64,000 bases of DNA from NCBI RefSeq assembly GCF_013004645.1, contig NZ_JABEME010000001.1, forward strand, positions 434,001-498,000. Direction: 5' to 3'. The notes under the pieces were generated by a model. It was not told where the DNA came from. It saw only the letters and a program-made list of their open reading frames with translations, and searched no databases. Of the stretch, positions 5,171-14,313 are shown in pieces; the stretch's first letter is position 1; each line of letters begins with the position of its first letter. Source of the DNA: Stenotrophomonas africana (GTDB lineage: Bacteria > Pseudomonadota > Gammaproteobacteria > Xanthomonadales > Xanthomonadaceae). The position numbers were made by a program, and so were the translations under genes.

Positions 5171-8044
5171 TCAGAACCTGTAGCCCAAGCCGAGCATCAC
5201 GCCGTTCTGGATCTGCCCGTCGCGGCGCTCACCCACGTAGTCGGCCATGATCGACAGACGCTCGCTGGCGCGACTGGTCACACCCAGGTTCCAGGCCAGC
5301 ACCTGCTCGCCCACGGCCTGGCTGCTGGCACCAAACACCAGGTCCGGGGCTGCGGCAAAGCCGGTGCTGTAGCGCGCCTGCGAATCGCCCAGCTCCTTCT
5401 GCCAGACCACGCGGGCACGCGGGGTGATGCGCTCGCCGTTGTTGCCCTCGAAGGTCTTGAACAGCTGCAGGCCGGCACCTACGCGGATGCTCTCCAGGCT
5501 GCCACTGCGTCCCACCAGCGCGCCAGCGCCCTGCCCTTCGTTGAAGCGGGTGGCCGAGGTACGCGCGTAGTCCACCACCGGCAGCAACGGCTGGATCACC
5601 AGGCCCTTCCCGGTCGTGAAGGAGAACGCATGCTCCACTCGTGCGGAGATCGCATCGTTGCTGTACTTGGCGCGAAGCGGCTGCTGCAGGCCGTCGATGC
5701 CGCTGACACTGCGGCGGGTGTCATGCCGCAGGTCGGTGTAGCGCACGGCTGCCGACAGGTAGCCCCGCGAATAGGTCGCGTCCAGATAGCCACCCACGTC
5801 CAGTGCGCGCACGTCACCGCTGAAGTCGGAGCCGTCGCTGCCCTTGGTCGACATATCGGCCGCCGCCACGCTGACGCCCAGGGTGACGCGGTCATCGGCC
5901 ACGCGGGTGTCTGCACCGATCACGATGCCACCGATGTTGTGGCTCAGGCCAGCGACGCCGCCATCGGCATCGATGCGGCCATGGCTGGCGAAACCGCGCG
6001 CCCAGATGCCGTGGCTGCGTCCCGCATCACCGCTGCCCGCAGCGCTGCCCGATGCCGGCTCGACCAGGTGCATCGCCAGCTGGTTGAACAGGCTGCCATG
6101 GCGCATGCCCGGCTGGGAGGAGACCGACTGCGCCACCTGCGAGGCCAGGCCGTCGGCATCACCGCCGCTGCGCGTCGCCGTCTGGTGCTGCTGCACCACG
6201 TTGCCGATGCTGCCCACCAGCGCGTTGTCGGCCAGGCGCAGGCTCGCGTGCGCGTCACCGCGCAGGGTACCGGCCTGCTGCGCGATCACATCACGGTCGG
6301 CGAACTGCAGCGCGCCCAGCAGCGACTTCAGGCTGCTGTCCTGACGGTCGGAAGCCGTGGCCAGCGCGCGGCCCAGGCCATCACCCGAGGTGCCGTTGGC
6401 GAACAGGCCCAGCTGATCGAAACCGGGGTTGGCGGTCAGCCACAGGCCATCGGCGGTCTGCTTCACGTTGAAGCTCAGCAGCGAGTTGTGGCGCGGCCGG
6501 AACACCTCACCGCCGGTGATGCTGGCGCGGTAGCCGGTATCGCCCAGGCGCACGGCCTCTTCGAACCCGCCCTGGTAGATCGGGCCCTGCACGAGATCGC
6601 GACGAAAATCCTGGCCGTAGTAGCCCTGCGCCACGTTCAGTTCGAGGAAGGCGCCCTTGGAGATCACCAGCGCCCCATCGGTCTGCCTGCTGTCGAAGAA
6701 GCTGCCCACGCGGATGCGGCCACCACCGGTGCCACCGTTTTCGGTGACGTCGAACAACACCTTGCCGCCCGGCATGATGTTGACGTAGCCGTGGGTGACC
6801 AGATCGCCACCGCGCGGCATCAGCGTGCCGTAGACACGCAGGCGGTTGAAGCCATCCTCGCGCCAGGACGGTCGCGTGCCGCTGGCCAGTGCACTGAGAT
6901 CCATCGCGGTCCCTGCCACGTCACCGTGGCCAACCAGCATGCCGGCGCTCATCACGCGTACTTCCGAAGCACGCAGGGCGCCGCCCTCCAGGGCGATGGT
7001 GCCGTTGTCGACCAGCATGAAGTCGGCACCGGTGGTCGCGGAGGTCCGCCAGGTGGCGCCATTGGTCACGCGGATCACGCCCATGGCGTTGTCCAGCGTG
7101 GACACATCCAGGTCACCCAGGCGCAGCTTGGACAGCAGCAGGGCCTTGTAGGTGGGATCGTTCTGGTAGTCCTGTACCGAGTTCGCGCCGATTCCCTGCG
7201 GACCATTGCTGGAGGCGTTGTAGATACTCTGCGCCAGGTTGATGTAGCTGGACTGCCAATTGGTGTTCCAGCGCGCGAAATCGTCATCGACGAAGGTCTG
7301 CAGCTGGCGACCGGTGCGCAGATAGCCGGGATTGATGTCGCCGCTCACGTTCGCGCTCACATTCAACGTATCGCCCGGATCGCGGTACCCGCTCGCGGTG
7401 ATGATCCTGTTGCTGTAGATGTCCTGGCCGGGGAACGACTCCAGCTTGCTGCCGCTGCCATCGGGATCGAAGGTGACCGAGGGGCCCGTGCCGCGAGCCG
7501 GATCGCGGAACACCAGCAGGCCGTTCGGCTGCACCACCTCGTACATGGCCTTGTGCAGCAGGCCGGCATCCATGCCACCACCGTAGTTGCCGGTATAGAT
7601 CTGGGTCATGCGCGGCGACGGCGTGTAGATCACCTTGCCGCCGTTGCTGGCCGCGTGGATCTGCACCGAGTCGATGATCGGAAGGTCGCCGGCCAGATAG
7701 CGCTCGACGCCACCAGACTGCATGATCGAGCAGGATGAAATGCAATTGCCGGACACGATGGTGTTCAGTCCGGAGGTACGGATGATGCCCTGCAGCCACT
7801 CGCCGGCGATCAACGCGCCACCATTGGACGTGCGCAGCACCACCTCACGGATCGGCCGGCCCTCGGCCTGCGCCTTGGCCAGCAACGCCGGCAGCGACAC
7901 GACGTCGGCATAGGTGACGCCGCCACTGAGGAAGATGCGATCGCCCTGCACGTGATAATTCATTGCCATGACGTCATCAACCGCCGCGGTGGCACCAACG
8001 CCGATCAGCCCGGCCAGGGCCAGGCTCAACTTCGAATGCTTCAT
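5171..8044 (-). CDS. Autotransporter with ClpP/crotonase-like passenger segment
   Basis: The 957-residue protein has a Sec signal peptide (MKHSK then a hydrophobic core ending near residue 26). Residues 29-200 resemble periplasmic ClpP/crotonase-fold proteins: 'RTSNGGALIAGEWLQ', then 'IVSGNCISSCSIMQSGG' (Ser103/Ser104 between two Cys) and 'DSVQIHAAS' (His130), the usual order of nucleophile and histidine. A beta-helical passenger follows, and the last ~270 residues are an autotransporter beta-barrel ending in LGYRF, with the terminal Phe required for outer-membrane assembly. ATG 8044 is preceded by GGAGAG; an upstream in-frame ATG at 8116 lacks signal features. It is divergent from the FecI-like gene. 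Protease activity is an inference; the autotransporter class is firm. Confidence 0.85.
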   Translation of the reverse strand: MKHSKLSLALAGLIGVGATAAVDDVMAMNYHVQGDRIFLSGGVTYADVVSLPALLAKAQAEGRPIREVVLRTSNGGALIAGEWLQGIIRTSGLNTIVSGNCISSCSIMQSGGVERYLAGDLPIIDSVQIHAASNGGKVIYTPSPRMTQIYTGNYGGGMDAGLLHKAMYEVVQPNGLLVFRDPARGTGPSVTFDPDGSGSKLESFPGQDIYSNRIITASGYRDPGDTLNVSANVSGDINPGYLRTGRQLQTFVDDDFARWNTNWQSSYINLAQSIYNASSNGPQGIGANSVQDYQNDPTYKALLLSKLRLGDLDVSTLDNAMGVIRVTNGATWRTSATTGADFMLVDNGTIALEGGALRASEVRVMSAGMLVGHGDVAGTAMDLSALASGTRPSWREDGFNRLRVYGTLMPRGGDLVTHGYVNIMPGGKVLFDVTENGGTGGGRIRVGSFFDSRQTDGALVISKGAFLELNVAQGYYGQDFRRDLVQGPIYQGGFEEAVRLGDTGYRASITGGEVFRPRHNSLLSFNVKQTADGLWLTANPGFDQLGLFANGTSGDGLGRALATASDRQDSSLKSLLGALQFADRDVIAQQAGTLRGDAHASLRLADNALVGSIGNVVQQHQTATRSGGDADGLASQVAQSVSSQPGMRHGSLFNQLAMHLVEPASGSAAGSGDAGRSHGIWARGFASHGRIDADGGVAGLSHNIGGIVIGADTRVADDRVTLGVSVAAADMSTKGSDGSDFSGDVRALDVGGYLDATYSRGYLSAAVRYTDLRHDTRRSVSGIDGLQQPLRAKYSNDAISARVEHAFSFTTGKGLVIQPLLPVVDYARTSATRFNEGQGAGALVGRSGSLESIRVGAGLQLFKTFEGNNGERITPRARVVWQKELGDSQARYSTGFAAAPDLVFGASSQAVGEQVLAWNLGVTSRASERLSIMADYVGERRDGQIQNGVMLGLGYRF

Positions 8045-8203
8045 ACGTTCTCTCTCTCCACCCGCAACACGCGGGTGCAGAGTCAAACGTCGGAGTACAG
8101 CGAACTCCCCCAGCATGCCCCGCCGGTGAACATGAACACATTCACAATGGGGCGCGCAGTACTACACACTCTTCCCCATCCGGTCATCGTCGCGTAAAAC
8201 TCG
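8045..8203. promoter_or_regulatory. Divergent promoter region, autotransporter / fecI-like operon
   Basis: This 159-bp stretch separates two divergent starts and must hold both promoters. I see no convincing consensus -10/-35 pair or large palindrome. An ECF-type promoter for the adjacent sigma factor could be here, but I cannot point to it with confidence. Confidence 0.4.
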
Positions 8204-8809
8204 ATGACGCATCCGCCATGTCCGTCGAGGCCAGCCCTGTCCGCCCCGTCCCCCCTGATCCATCACGCGCCGGAACCGCCCGTGCCTGCGGACGCCTTCA
8301 TCGCGTTCGTACGTGAGGAACGTGCGCCGCTGTGCGCGTTCCTGCGCACGCGGGGCGTCGGGCCGGAGGATGCAGAGGACATCGCGCAGGACTGCATGGA
8401 GCGGCTGATCCGCTATCGTGCGCATGCCCCCGACGAACTGCGCCTGCTGCTGTATCGTATCGCCCGCAACCGCCTGGCGGATCGCGGCCGCTCGCCGCAA
8501 TCGCGACCGCACCTGTCACTGGCCGAGCACGATGGCAGCGACGAGCCCACCAGCTCGTCACCGGATCCATTGCGCCAGGCCGAGTCCGGGCAGATGCTCT
8601 CCCTGCTGCGGCAGGCCCTTTTCAAACTTCCCGAGCGCGCGCGCGAGGTGTACCTGCTCAACCGGATCACCGGCATGAGCTACACACAGATCGCGCTGCA
8701 CTGTGGAATTACAGCCAAGACCGTGGAAAAACACATCGCCCGCGCCCTGCAGGGGCTGCGCCAGGAGTTGGGACCGGACCCACTGCACAACGACAGGGAT
8801 GCGGAATGA
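8204..8809 (+). CDS. FecI-type ECF RNA polymerase sigma factor
   Basis: The 201-residue protein has the two ECF domains: region 2 ('FIAFVREERAPLCAFLRTRG', 'DAEDIAQDCMERLI', 'LLLYRIARNRLADRGR') and region 4 ('FKLPERAREVYLLNRI', 'SYTQIALHCGITAKTVEKHIARAL'). The order sigma, FecR, TonB receptor with STN domain is the classical surface-signalling arrangement, so this factor should direct transcription of the receptor operon when released by FecR. Its stop overlaps the FecR start (ATGA), giving translational coupling. The N-terminal 30 residues are Pro-rich and may be longer than the real protein; a GTG at 8282 would be a shorter alternative. Confidence 0.85.
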   Translation: MTHPPCPSRPALSAPSPLIHHAPEPPVPADAFIAFVREERAPLCAFLRTRGVGPEDAEDIAQDCMERLIRYRAHAPDELRLLLYRIARNRLADRGRSPQSRPHLSLAEHDGSDEPTSSSPDPLRQAESGQMLSLLRQALFKLPERAREVYLLNRITGMSYTQIALHCGITAKTVEKHIARALQGLRQELGPDPLHNDRDAE

Positions 8810-9774
8810 ACAGCCACCGGCACAGGGAAGACGCCTCGCTGTTCGAGCGTGCCAGCACCTGGGTGGCGCGGCTGGAAGCCCCGGACTGCACGCCGGCCGA
8901 GCGCGAGTCGTTCGAAGACTGGTTGGCCGAAGATCCTGCCCACGTCAAAGCCTGGGTGCAGGCCGAGAACCTGTTCCAGCAGGGCAAGGGCCTGGCCGCT
9001 GATCCCTGGCTGCGCACCGCAGCGGCACGCGCGGCGCGACCGCCCCGACACCGCTGGCTGCCTGCGCTCGCCACCGCCGCCGGCGTCTGCCTCGCCATCG
9101 GCATGGGCTGGATGGTGGCCGTGGATGGCAATCCCCCACCCCAGCGCTATGCCAATGACGGCCATCTACCGCAACAGCTGACGCTGACCGATGGCAGCGT
9201 GGTCACGCTCGATGCCGGCACCGCGCTGCGTGCCCGCTTCGGCTGGCGCCATCGCGAGCTGGACCTCGAACGCGGCCGCCTGCAGCTGCAGGTCGCGCCG
9301 TCGCGCAAGGCGCTGCAGCTGCGTGCCGGCAGCAGCACGATCCGCGATATCGGCACAACCTTCCAGGTCGAGCGCCTGCAGGATGGTCTGGTCGAAGTCG
9401 CACTGCTGGAAGGTGCGGTGGAGGTCAGCAGCGGTGCGGCCCAGCACACGCTCGCACCCGGCCAGCAACTGCAGGTGCTGCCGTCCGGGCGCATCCAGCC
9501 CGGCCCAGCGCTGTCGTCCACGGCGGCGGCCGAGGGCTGGCTGCATGGGCAACTGGTATTCGATGCCACGCCGCTGTCGATCGTGGTCGAACGCATGAAC
9601 CGCTATGGCCGTACACCGCTGGTGATCGCTGATCCGGAGATCACCGATCTGGCGGTCAGTGGCACGTTCCGCGCAGGCGATGCACAGGAGTTGCTGTCCG
9701 CGCTGGAACTGGGCTGGTCCGTCGCTGGCCAGACGCGCCCGGATGGCGCGCTGGAACTGCGCCGCACGTACTGA
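8806..9774 (+). CDS. FecR-family anti-sigma factor / signal transducer
   Basis: The 322-residue protein starts at ATG 8806 inside the ATGA overlap with the sigma gene. The cytoplasmic N-terminal part has the FecR_N features ('ASTWVARLEAP', 'FEDWLAEDPAHVKAW'). A single membrane span lies at about residues 84-104. The periplasmic part has the FecR core ('LTDGSVVTLDAGTALRARF', 'RHRELDLERGRLQLQV', 'IRDIGTTFQVE', 'VALLEGAVEV') and a C-terminal secretin/STN-like short domain ('VVERMNRYGRTPLVIADPE') that contacts the receptor STN domain. It should hold the sigma factor inactive until the receptor signals. Confidence 0.9.
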   Translation: MNSHRHREDASLFERASTWVARLEAPDCTPAERESFEDWLAEDPAHVKAWVQAENLFQQGKGLAADPWLRTAAARAARPPRHRWLPALATAAGVCLAIGMGWMVAVDGNPPPQRYANDGHLPQQLTLTDGSVVTLDAGTALRARFGWRHRELDLERGRLQLQVAPSRKALQLRAGSSTIRDIGTTFQVERLQDGLVEVALLEGAVEVSSGAAQHTLAPGQQLQVLPSGRIQPGPALSSTAAAEGWLHGQLVFDATPLSIVVERMNRYGRTPLVIADPEITDLAVSGTFRAGDAQELLSALELGWSVAGQTRPDGALELRRTY

Positions 9775-9788
9775 GGAGGTCTGTGGTG

Positions 9789-12575
9789 ATGGCAGGACCG
9801 GGCGCGCTGCAGTGGAGGCTGCTCCGGCCACTGCTGTGCGTGGCGCTGTTGCTGGCGGCAGTGCCTGCGGCCATGGCCGGTGAGCCCGCTGCCGCCCACG
9901 ATTACCGTATCGGCGCCGGCCCCTTGCCATCGGCATTGCAGCAATGGGCACGGCAGAGCGGTATCGCCCTGATGTTTGATGGCCGTGAGCTGGCAGGACT
10001 TCACACCGAAGGCGCGCATGGCCAGACCGATCCGGCCAGCGCCCTGAAACAGCTGGTTGCCGGCATGCCGGTGACCATCCTGCGCACGCCTTCCGGTGGT
10101 TTCGTGGTTCGCCGTGTCCGCACCGCGCCCATCGCTGCAGCACCCGCCCCGGTGGCGGCGCCGGCACCTCTGCACAGCCTCCCCGAATCGCCGCGCCAGG
10201 TGGAACTGGCACCGATCCACGTCACCGGCAGCCGCCTGCCACGCACCTCGGTACAGACCACGCTGCCGGTCACCACGATCGACCGCGCCGACATCCTGCG
10301 CAGTGGCTACGGCAGTCTGTTCGACCTGCTGCGGCACCTGCCCGGCATGAATGGCCTGCCCGCAATGAGCAGCGCACGCAGCGGTGATTCGCAGTACCTG
10401 CCGGTGGGTGCTGCGGCCACCACCAGCTTCGACGGCATGGGACCGCGTGCCACCCTGTTCCTGGTCAATGGCCGGCGCCTGCCACGCTATCCGATGGTGT
10501 CGCTGGAGCAAGGCGGGCTCACCGACCTCGGCGGCATTCCGCTGAGCTTCGTCGACCGCATCGAACTGGTACGCGGCGGCGCCTCGGCCATCTATGGGGC
10601 CGATGCCATGTCCGGCGTGGTCAACATCATCCTGCGCGACCAGGCCGATGGGCCCGAAGCCATGCTGCAGACCGGCCTGAGCAGCCGCGGTGATGCCGGC
10701 CAGTACCGCCTGCAGGCCGCCACCGGCGGCGCGCGCGGCAACGGTGACCGCTGGTTCGCCGGCCTCGATCTGCACCGTGTCGAGCACGTCGCCGGAGACC
10801 AGCGTGACTGGCATGCGGAAACCTCGCTGTATCCGATCGGCGCGATATTCGGCAACTGGTACGTGCCCGCCCGGCGCTGCGAGCCGCCCCTGAAGCGGCG
10901 CGAGGACGGCTGCTGGTTTGACAGCGCGCGGCCGCGTTCGCTGCAGCCCGCCTCGGATACTGCATCGGCCTACCTGCGCTACCGGCATGAACGTGGTGAG
11001 GGACGCTATGCCTATGTCGAGGCACGGGCCAGTCACAACCGCCAGCGCTTCGACCTGGGCCCGACAGCCGTTGCGGTGGTCTCGCGGGGAATCACCTTCA
11101 ACACTGTGCTGCGCGAGGCCGGCAACGTGCGCCCCAGCGTCCGCGCCACCGATGCGGACGTCACCTTCGGCATCGGCCGTGACCAGGGCCGGCGCAGCTG
11201 GGAGGCGGGCATCAGCGCGCAGCGCAGCGAAGTCACCTTGTCCACTGCGGGTACCGTGCGCACGACGCGCCTGCTTGAAGCAACACAGGCACGCAGGCTC
11301 ACTCCGGGTTTCGACGCGCCGCCGGCAGCAGATGTGGACGCGCTGTTTCCATCCATCCGCAACCGCGGCAGCACCGCACAATGGCAGGGCTGGTGGGGCC
11401 TGCAGCGTGAGCTGATGGCAATGCCCGGGGGCAATGCGCAGCTGGCCACCGGCATCGACCTGCGCCATGAACGCTGGGTCTCGCGTCCGGACGCGCTGCT
11501 GAGCCAGGGCGACCTTGCGCTGGGCCTGCCACAGCAGCAACGCAGCCTGTCGCGACAAAGCAGTGGCGTCTACACCGAGCTGGGCCTGCCGCTGGCACCC
11601 ACGCTGCGCGCGGACCTGGCTGCACGCTGGGACCGCGACGGCGGCTTCATGGCGTTTTCGCCGCGTGCCGGGCTGCGCTGGAGCCCGACACCCCACTGGT
11701 CGTTCCTGCTGGCCAGCGGGCGCGGCTACCGTGCACCGAGCCTGTTCGAGCAACGGCGGCCCCCCGGCTACTTCGGCTCGATCACGCTTCCGGTTTCCAG
11801 TGCGCTTCCGGAATGTGCAATCGCCACACGCGGTGGCGGCTGCAGCGTCACGGCCAACGTGGTTGAGAACGATGCACTCAAGGCCGAGCGATCGCGCAGC
11901 CATTCACTGGCAGCCACGTGGACGCCCAGCGACACGTTCTCGCTGTCGCTGACCCACAACATCGTGGAACTGCGCAACGAGATCCTCGCCCTGCAGCCGA
12001 GCGATGCGGTGTGGAACCGCAGCACCTGGGAACTGGATGAAGACGGCCACCTGAGCAGCCTGCGACTGTCGTTTGACAACATCGGCCGCACCACGTCCCG
12101 CAACTGGGTGCTGCGTGGCGAGTACCGCATCGACAGCGGCAGCGACGGCCAATGGTTGTTTTCGCTCGATGCGCTGAAACAGCAGGAACTGCGTCGCCGC
12201 CGTGACCACGAGGCCGCCGTGGACCTGCGCGGCCATGTGACACCCGAGCTGGCGGCGGTGTTGAACGTGCAATGGCAGAACAGCAACTGGGACATCGCCC
12301 TGCGCGGCAACCAGGTCGGTCGCACCCGTGCCTGGCTGCCGGGGGCCGAGTGCCCGCAGGATCAGGTCGAACAGAACCACTGCATGAACCCACGCCAGCT
12401 GCGCTGGAACCTGCACCTGGCACGCCGCCTCGGCCCACGCGTCGTCGCGGCACTGGACGTGCACAATGTGCTCGATGCACAACCGATGAACTATCTGGTC
12501 GGCAACGGCGGGCAGATGCCCGGGCTGGACGATCCGCTCGGTCGCTATTACCTGCTTACCCTGCAGTTCCGCTGA
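9789..12575 (+). CDS. TonB-dependent outer-membrane receptor with STN signalling domain
   Basis: The protein of 928 residues has a signal peptide ending near 'AAMAG', an N-terminal STN domain ('YRIGAGPLPSALQQWARQSG', 'GQTDPASALKQLV'), a Pro/Ala linker, a plug ('VTTIDRADILRSGYGSLFDL', 'GASAIYGADAMSGVVNIIL') and a C-terminal barrel ending in LTLQFR. GTG 9783 and 9786 are also possible, but ATG 9789 has the best distance (8 bases) from the strong GAGGAGGT site that overlaps the fecR stop. The STN domain means the receptor both imports a ligand and signals through FecR. The ligand is unknown; plug features resemble the Xanthomonadaceae receptors with 'VNGRRLPRYP' rather than known siderophore receptors. 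Confidence 0.88.
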   Translation: MAGPGALQWRLLRPLLCVALLLAAVPAAMAGEPAAAHDYRIGAGPLPSALQQWARQSGIALMFDGRELAGLHTEGAHGQTDPASALKQLVAGMPVTILRTPSGGFVVRRVRTAPIAAAPAPVAAPAPLHSLPESPRQVELAPIHVTGSRLPRTSVQTTLPVTTIDRADILRSGYGSLFDLLRHLPGMNGLPAMSSARSGDSQYLPVGAAATTSFDGMGPRATLFLVNGRRLPRYPMVSLEQGGLTDLGGIPLSFVDRIELVRGGASAIYGADAMSGVVNIILRDQADGPEAMLQTGLSSRGDAGQYRLQAATGGARGNGDRWFAGLDLHRVEHVAGDQRDWHAETSLYPIGAIFGNWYVPARRCEPPLKRREDGCWFDSARPRSLQPASDTASAYLRYRHERGEGRYAYVEARASHNRQRFDLGPTAVAVVSRGITFNTVLREAGNVRPSVRATDADVTFGIGRDQGRRSWEAGISAQRSEVTLSTAGTVRTTRLLEATQARRLTPGFDAPPAADVDALFPSIRNRGSTAQWQGWWGLQRELMAMPGGNAQLATGIDLRHERWVSRPDALLSQGDLALGLPQQQRSLSRQSSGVYTELGLPLAPTLRADLAARWDRDGGFMAFSPRAGLRWSPTPHWSFLLASGRGYRAPSLFEQRRPPGYFGSITLPVSSALPECAIATRGGGCSVTANVVENDALKAERSRSHSLAATWTPSDTFSLSLTHNIVELRNEILALQPSDAVWNRSTWELDEDGHLSSLRLSFDNIGRTTSRNWVLRGEYRIDSGSDGQWLFSLDALKQQELRRRRDHEAAVDLRGHVTPELAAVLNVQWQNSNWDIALRGNQVGRTRAWLPGAECPQDQVEQNHCMNPRQLRWNLHLARRLGPRVVAALDVHNVLDAQPMNYLVGNGGQMPGLDDPLGRYYLLTLQFR

Positions 12576-12621
12576 AGCGTAGTAATCTACGCGCCCTGTT
12601 CCACCGCGGTCCCCTTCCCCC

Positions 12622-13578
12622 ATGAAAGCCTATCTCTGGTTCTGGGGCGCGTTCCTGCTGTTCTTCGCGTTGCCCTTCCCCTGCATCCTCTATCTCGGCA
12701 CCTCGTGGCCGGTGGCGCTGGCCGATCGCAGCACGCCATGGCTGGCACTGCTGCTGCTCGCGTTGTCGCTGGCGCTGTGGCTGATCCTGCTGTTCGCCTT
12801 CCTGCACTACCTGTTGCTGGGGCCACCGCGCGCACTGCACCGGGTGCAGTCGATCCTGGCCGACGGTGAACCGCGAAGTGCGCTGATCGAGCAGGCCGAA
12901 CAGACCGGCGTGCAGGTACGCGGCTTCGCGCAATGGAAACTGCAGGTGTCCTTCAAGAACCTGTCCGGTACGCCGATCCACGAACAGATGGTGGTGGTCG
13001 ACAGCAAACCCCAGCTGCATCGCTTCGAGGTGGGCAGGCACATCGATGCGCGCCTGGGCCGGACGGCCGGGGCATTTCCCAACATCGTGCTGGACGGTGC
13101 CCAGCCCGAACTGAATGTCGCCAGCCTGTGGCGGCGGGGCATCGGTGCGGCACTCGGCATCGCCACCGTTGCCGCTGCCTATGTGGGGGCCTACCAGCTG
13201 CAGAGCGAGGGGTTGGGCTGGACCTTCCTCTCGTTCGGTCACCCGTTGCTGGTGTGCCCGCTGGTGCTGTGTGGCTATGCGCTGGGCCTGCGCCTGCTCG
13301 GCCGCCTGCTGCACGCCGATGCCCGCGGCGATGCGCTGAAGTATCGCGGCATCGGCGTGGAGGCCAAAGTGCTGAAGGTGCGCCAGACCGGCACCTACCT
13401 CAACGAACAGCCGCAGGTGGAGTTCCAGCTGGAATACACCGACCGCGAAGGCAACGTGCAGCAGGCCCGCGTGCGCCGCTTCGTCCCGCTGATTGAACTG
13501 GCCAACATCCCGCGCGAGCACGTGACGCTGCTGTACGACCCGGATGACCGCAGCAACGTGCGTCTGGAGGGAGTATGA
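12622..13578 (+). CDS. Membrane protein with two DUF3592-like domains
   Basis: The 318-residue protein has two N-terminal membrane spans (about residues 5-27 and 40-66), a soluble domain, two more spans (about 172-190 and 200-222) and a second soluble domain. The two soluble parts look like repeats of the DUF3592 beta-domain ('AKVLKVRQTGTYLNEQPQVE', 'ELANIPREHVTLLYDP'). The family's role is not known. It starts 46 bases after the receptor gene and could be part of the same transcript, but its function does not obviously fit; a small hairpin (GCGTAG/CTACGC, 12577-12592) lies between. The stop overlaps the next start by four bases. Confidence 0.75.
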   Translation: MKAYLWFWGAFLLFFALPFPCILYLGTSWPVALADRSTPWLALLLLALSLALWLILLFAFLHYLLLGPPRALHRVQSILADGEPRSALIEQAEQTGVQVRGFAQWKLQVSFKNLSGTPIHEQMVVVDSKPQLHRFEVGRHIDARLGRTAGAFPNIVLDGAQPELNVASLWRRGIGAALGIATVAAAYVGAYQLQSEGLGWTFLSFGHPLLVCPLVLCGYALGLRLLGRLLHADARGDALKYRGIGVEAKVLKVRQTGTYLNEQPQVEFQLEYTDREGNVQQARVRRFVPLIELANIPREHVTLLYDPDDRSNVRLEGV

Positions 13579-14294
13579 AACAGCCGCCCTCAACCCGCAC
13601 CGTGTTCCTGGTACTGCTGCTGGTTCTGGCGGGCGTGGCCGCTGCCGGCGGTGCAGTGCAGACCATCAGCGAAACGCTGGGGCATTCGGTACAGCCGGAC
13701 CGGTTGCCCCCCTCCGTCTGGTCTCAGTCGCCGCGCGAGCAACCCGCATCGCTTGTGCCGTCCCCGGCCCCCTTCCCCGCGGCGAGTACCGCTGCGGCGC
13801 CCGAGCGCAACAATCGCCTGTTCGATGCGGACTACCTGCAGGCTGCGCGCCAGGCACTGGAGCAGCTGCCGGCACTGGCCGGCCAGAGGCTGACGGTCTT
13901 CCACAGCATCCACTTCTACGACGATGGCCGCATCAACCTGGATCTGGTCGATCCGCAGCAGCCAACCCACGTCGACAGCTACCACTTCGAGCGTGGCCAA
14001 TGGCGCAAGGGCAATCCAGTGAACCCACAACAGTTCGCCCCCACCATCAGCCTGCAGCGCAGCAGCACGCCTCTGGCCAACATTGATTTCGATGCCGTGC
14101 CACGCGTGGCCAAAGCGCTGCAGGAACAGCGCAATGCGCTGCAGAACCCCGCATCCGAAGTCGGCCATGTCTACGTGATCGTGCGCAAAGCCGGCAAACT
14201 GGTATGGCTGCCGGACGAAGTGGCCGGTGATCGCGAATCGGTGCGCCTGCAGTTCGACGCACAGGGCAACGCCCGCAGCGTAAGCCGTCAGTAG
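13575..14294 (+). CDS. Anchored or exported hypothetical protein
   Basis: This 239-residue protein starts at ATG 13575 overlapping the DUF3592-like gene (ATGA), so they form a two-gene unit. The first 30 residues form an N-terminal membrane anchor or signal ('TVFLVLLLVLAGVAAAGGAV'), followed by a Pro/Ser/Ala-rich linker and a domain beginning near 'LFDADYLQAARQALEQLPAL'. The segment 'VFHSIHFYDDGRINLDLVDP' and the closing 'GDRESVRLQFDAQGNARSV' suggest a beta-sheet domain exposed to the periplasm. I do not recognise the family. The shared operon with a membrane protein suggests a joint envelope role. Confidence 0.7.
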   Translation: MKQPPSTRTVFLVLLLVLAGVAAAGGAVQTISETLGHSVQPDRLPPSVWSQSPREQPASLVPSPAPFPAASTAAAPERNNRLFDADYLQAARQALEQLPALAGQRLTVFHSIHFYDDGRINLDLVDPQQPTHVDSYHFERGQWRKGNPVNPQQFAPTISLQRSSTPLANIDFDAVPRVAKALQEQRNALQNPASEVGHVYVIVRKAGKLVWLPDEVAGDRESVRLQFDAQGNARSVSRQ

Positions 14295-14313
14295 GCCTCC
14301 GTCCCCTTTTTTG

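Noticed and set aside
5072..7738. Long plus-strand open frame opposite the autotransporter (about 888 codons)
   Set aside because: No domain and low-complexity composition; the minus-strand gene has signal peptide, motifs and a proper barrel C-terminus.
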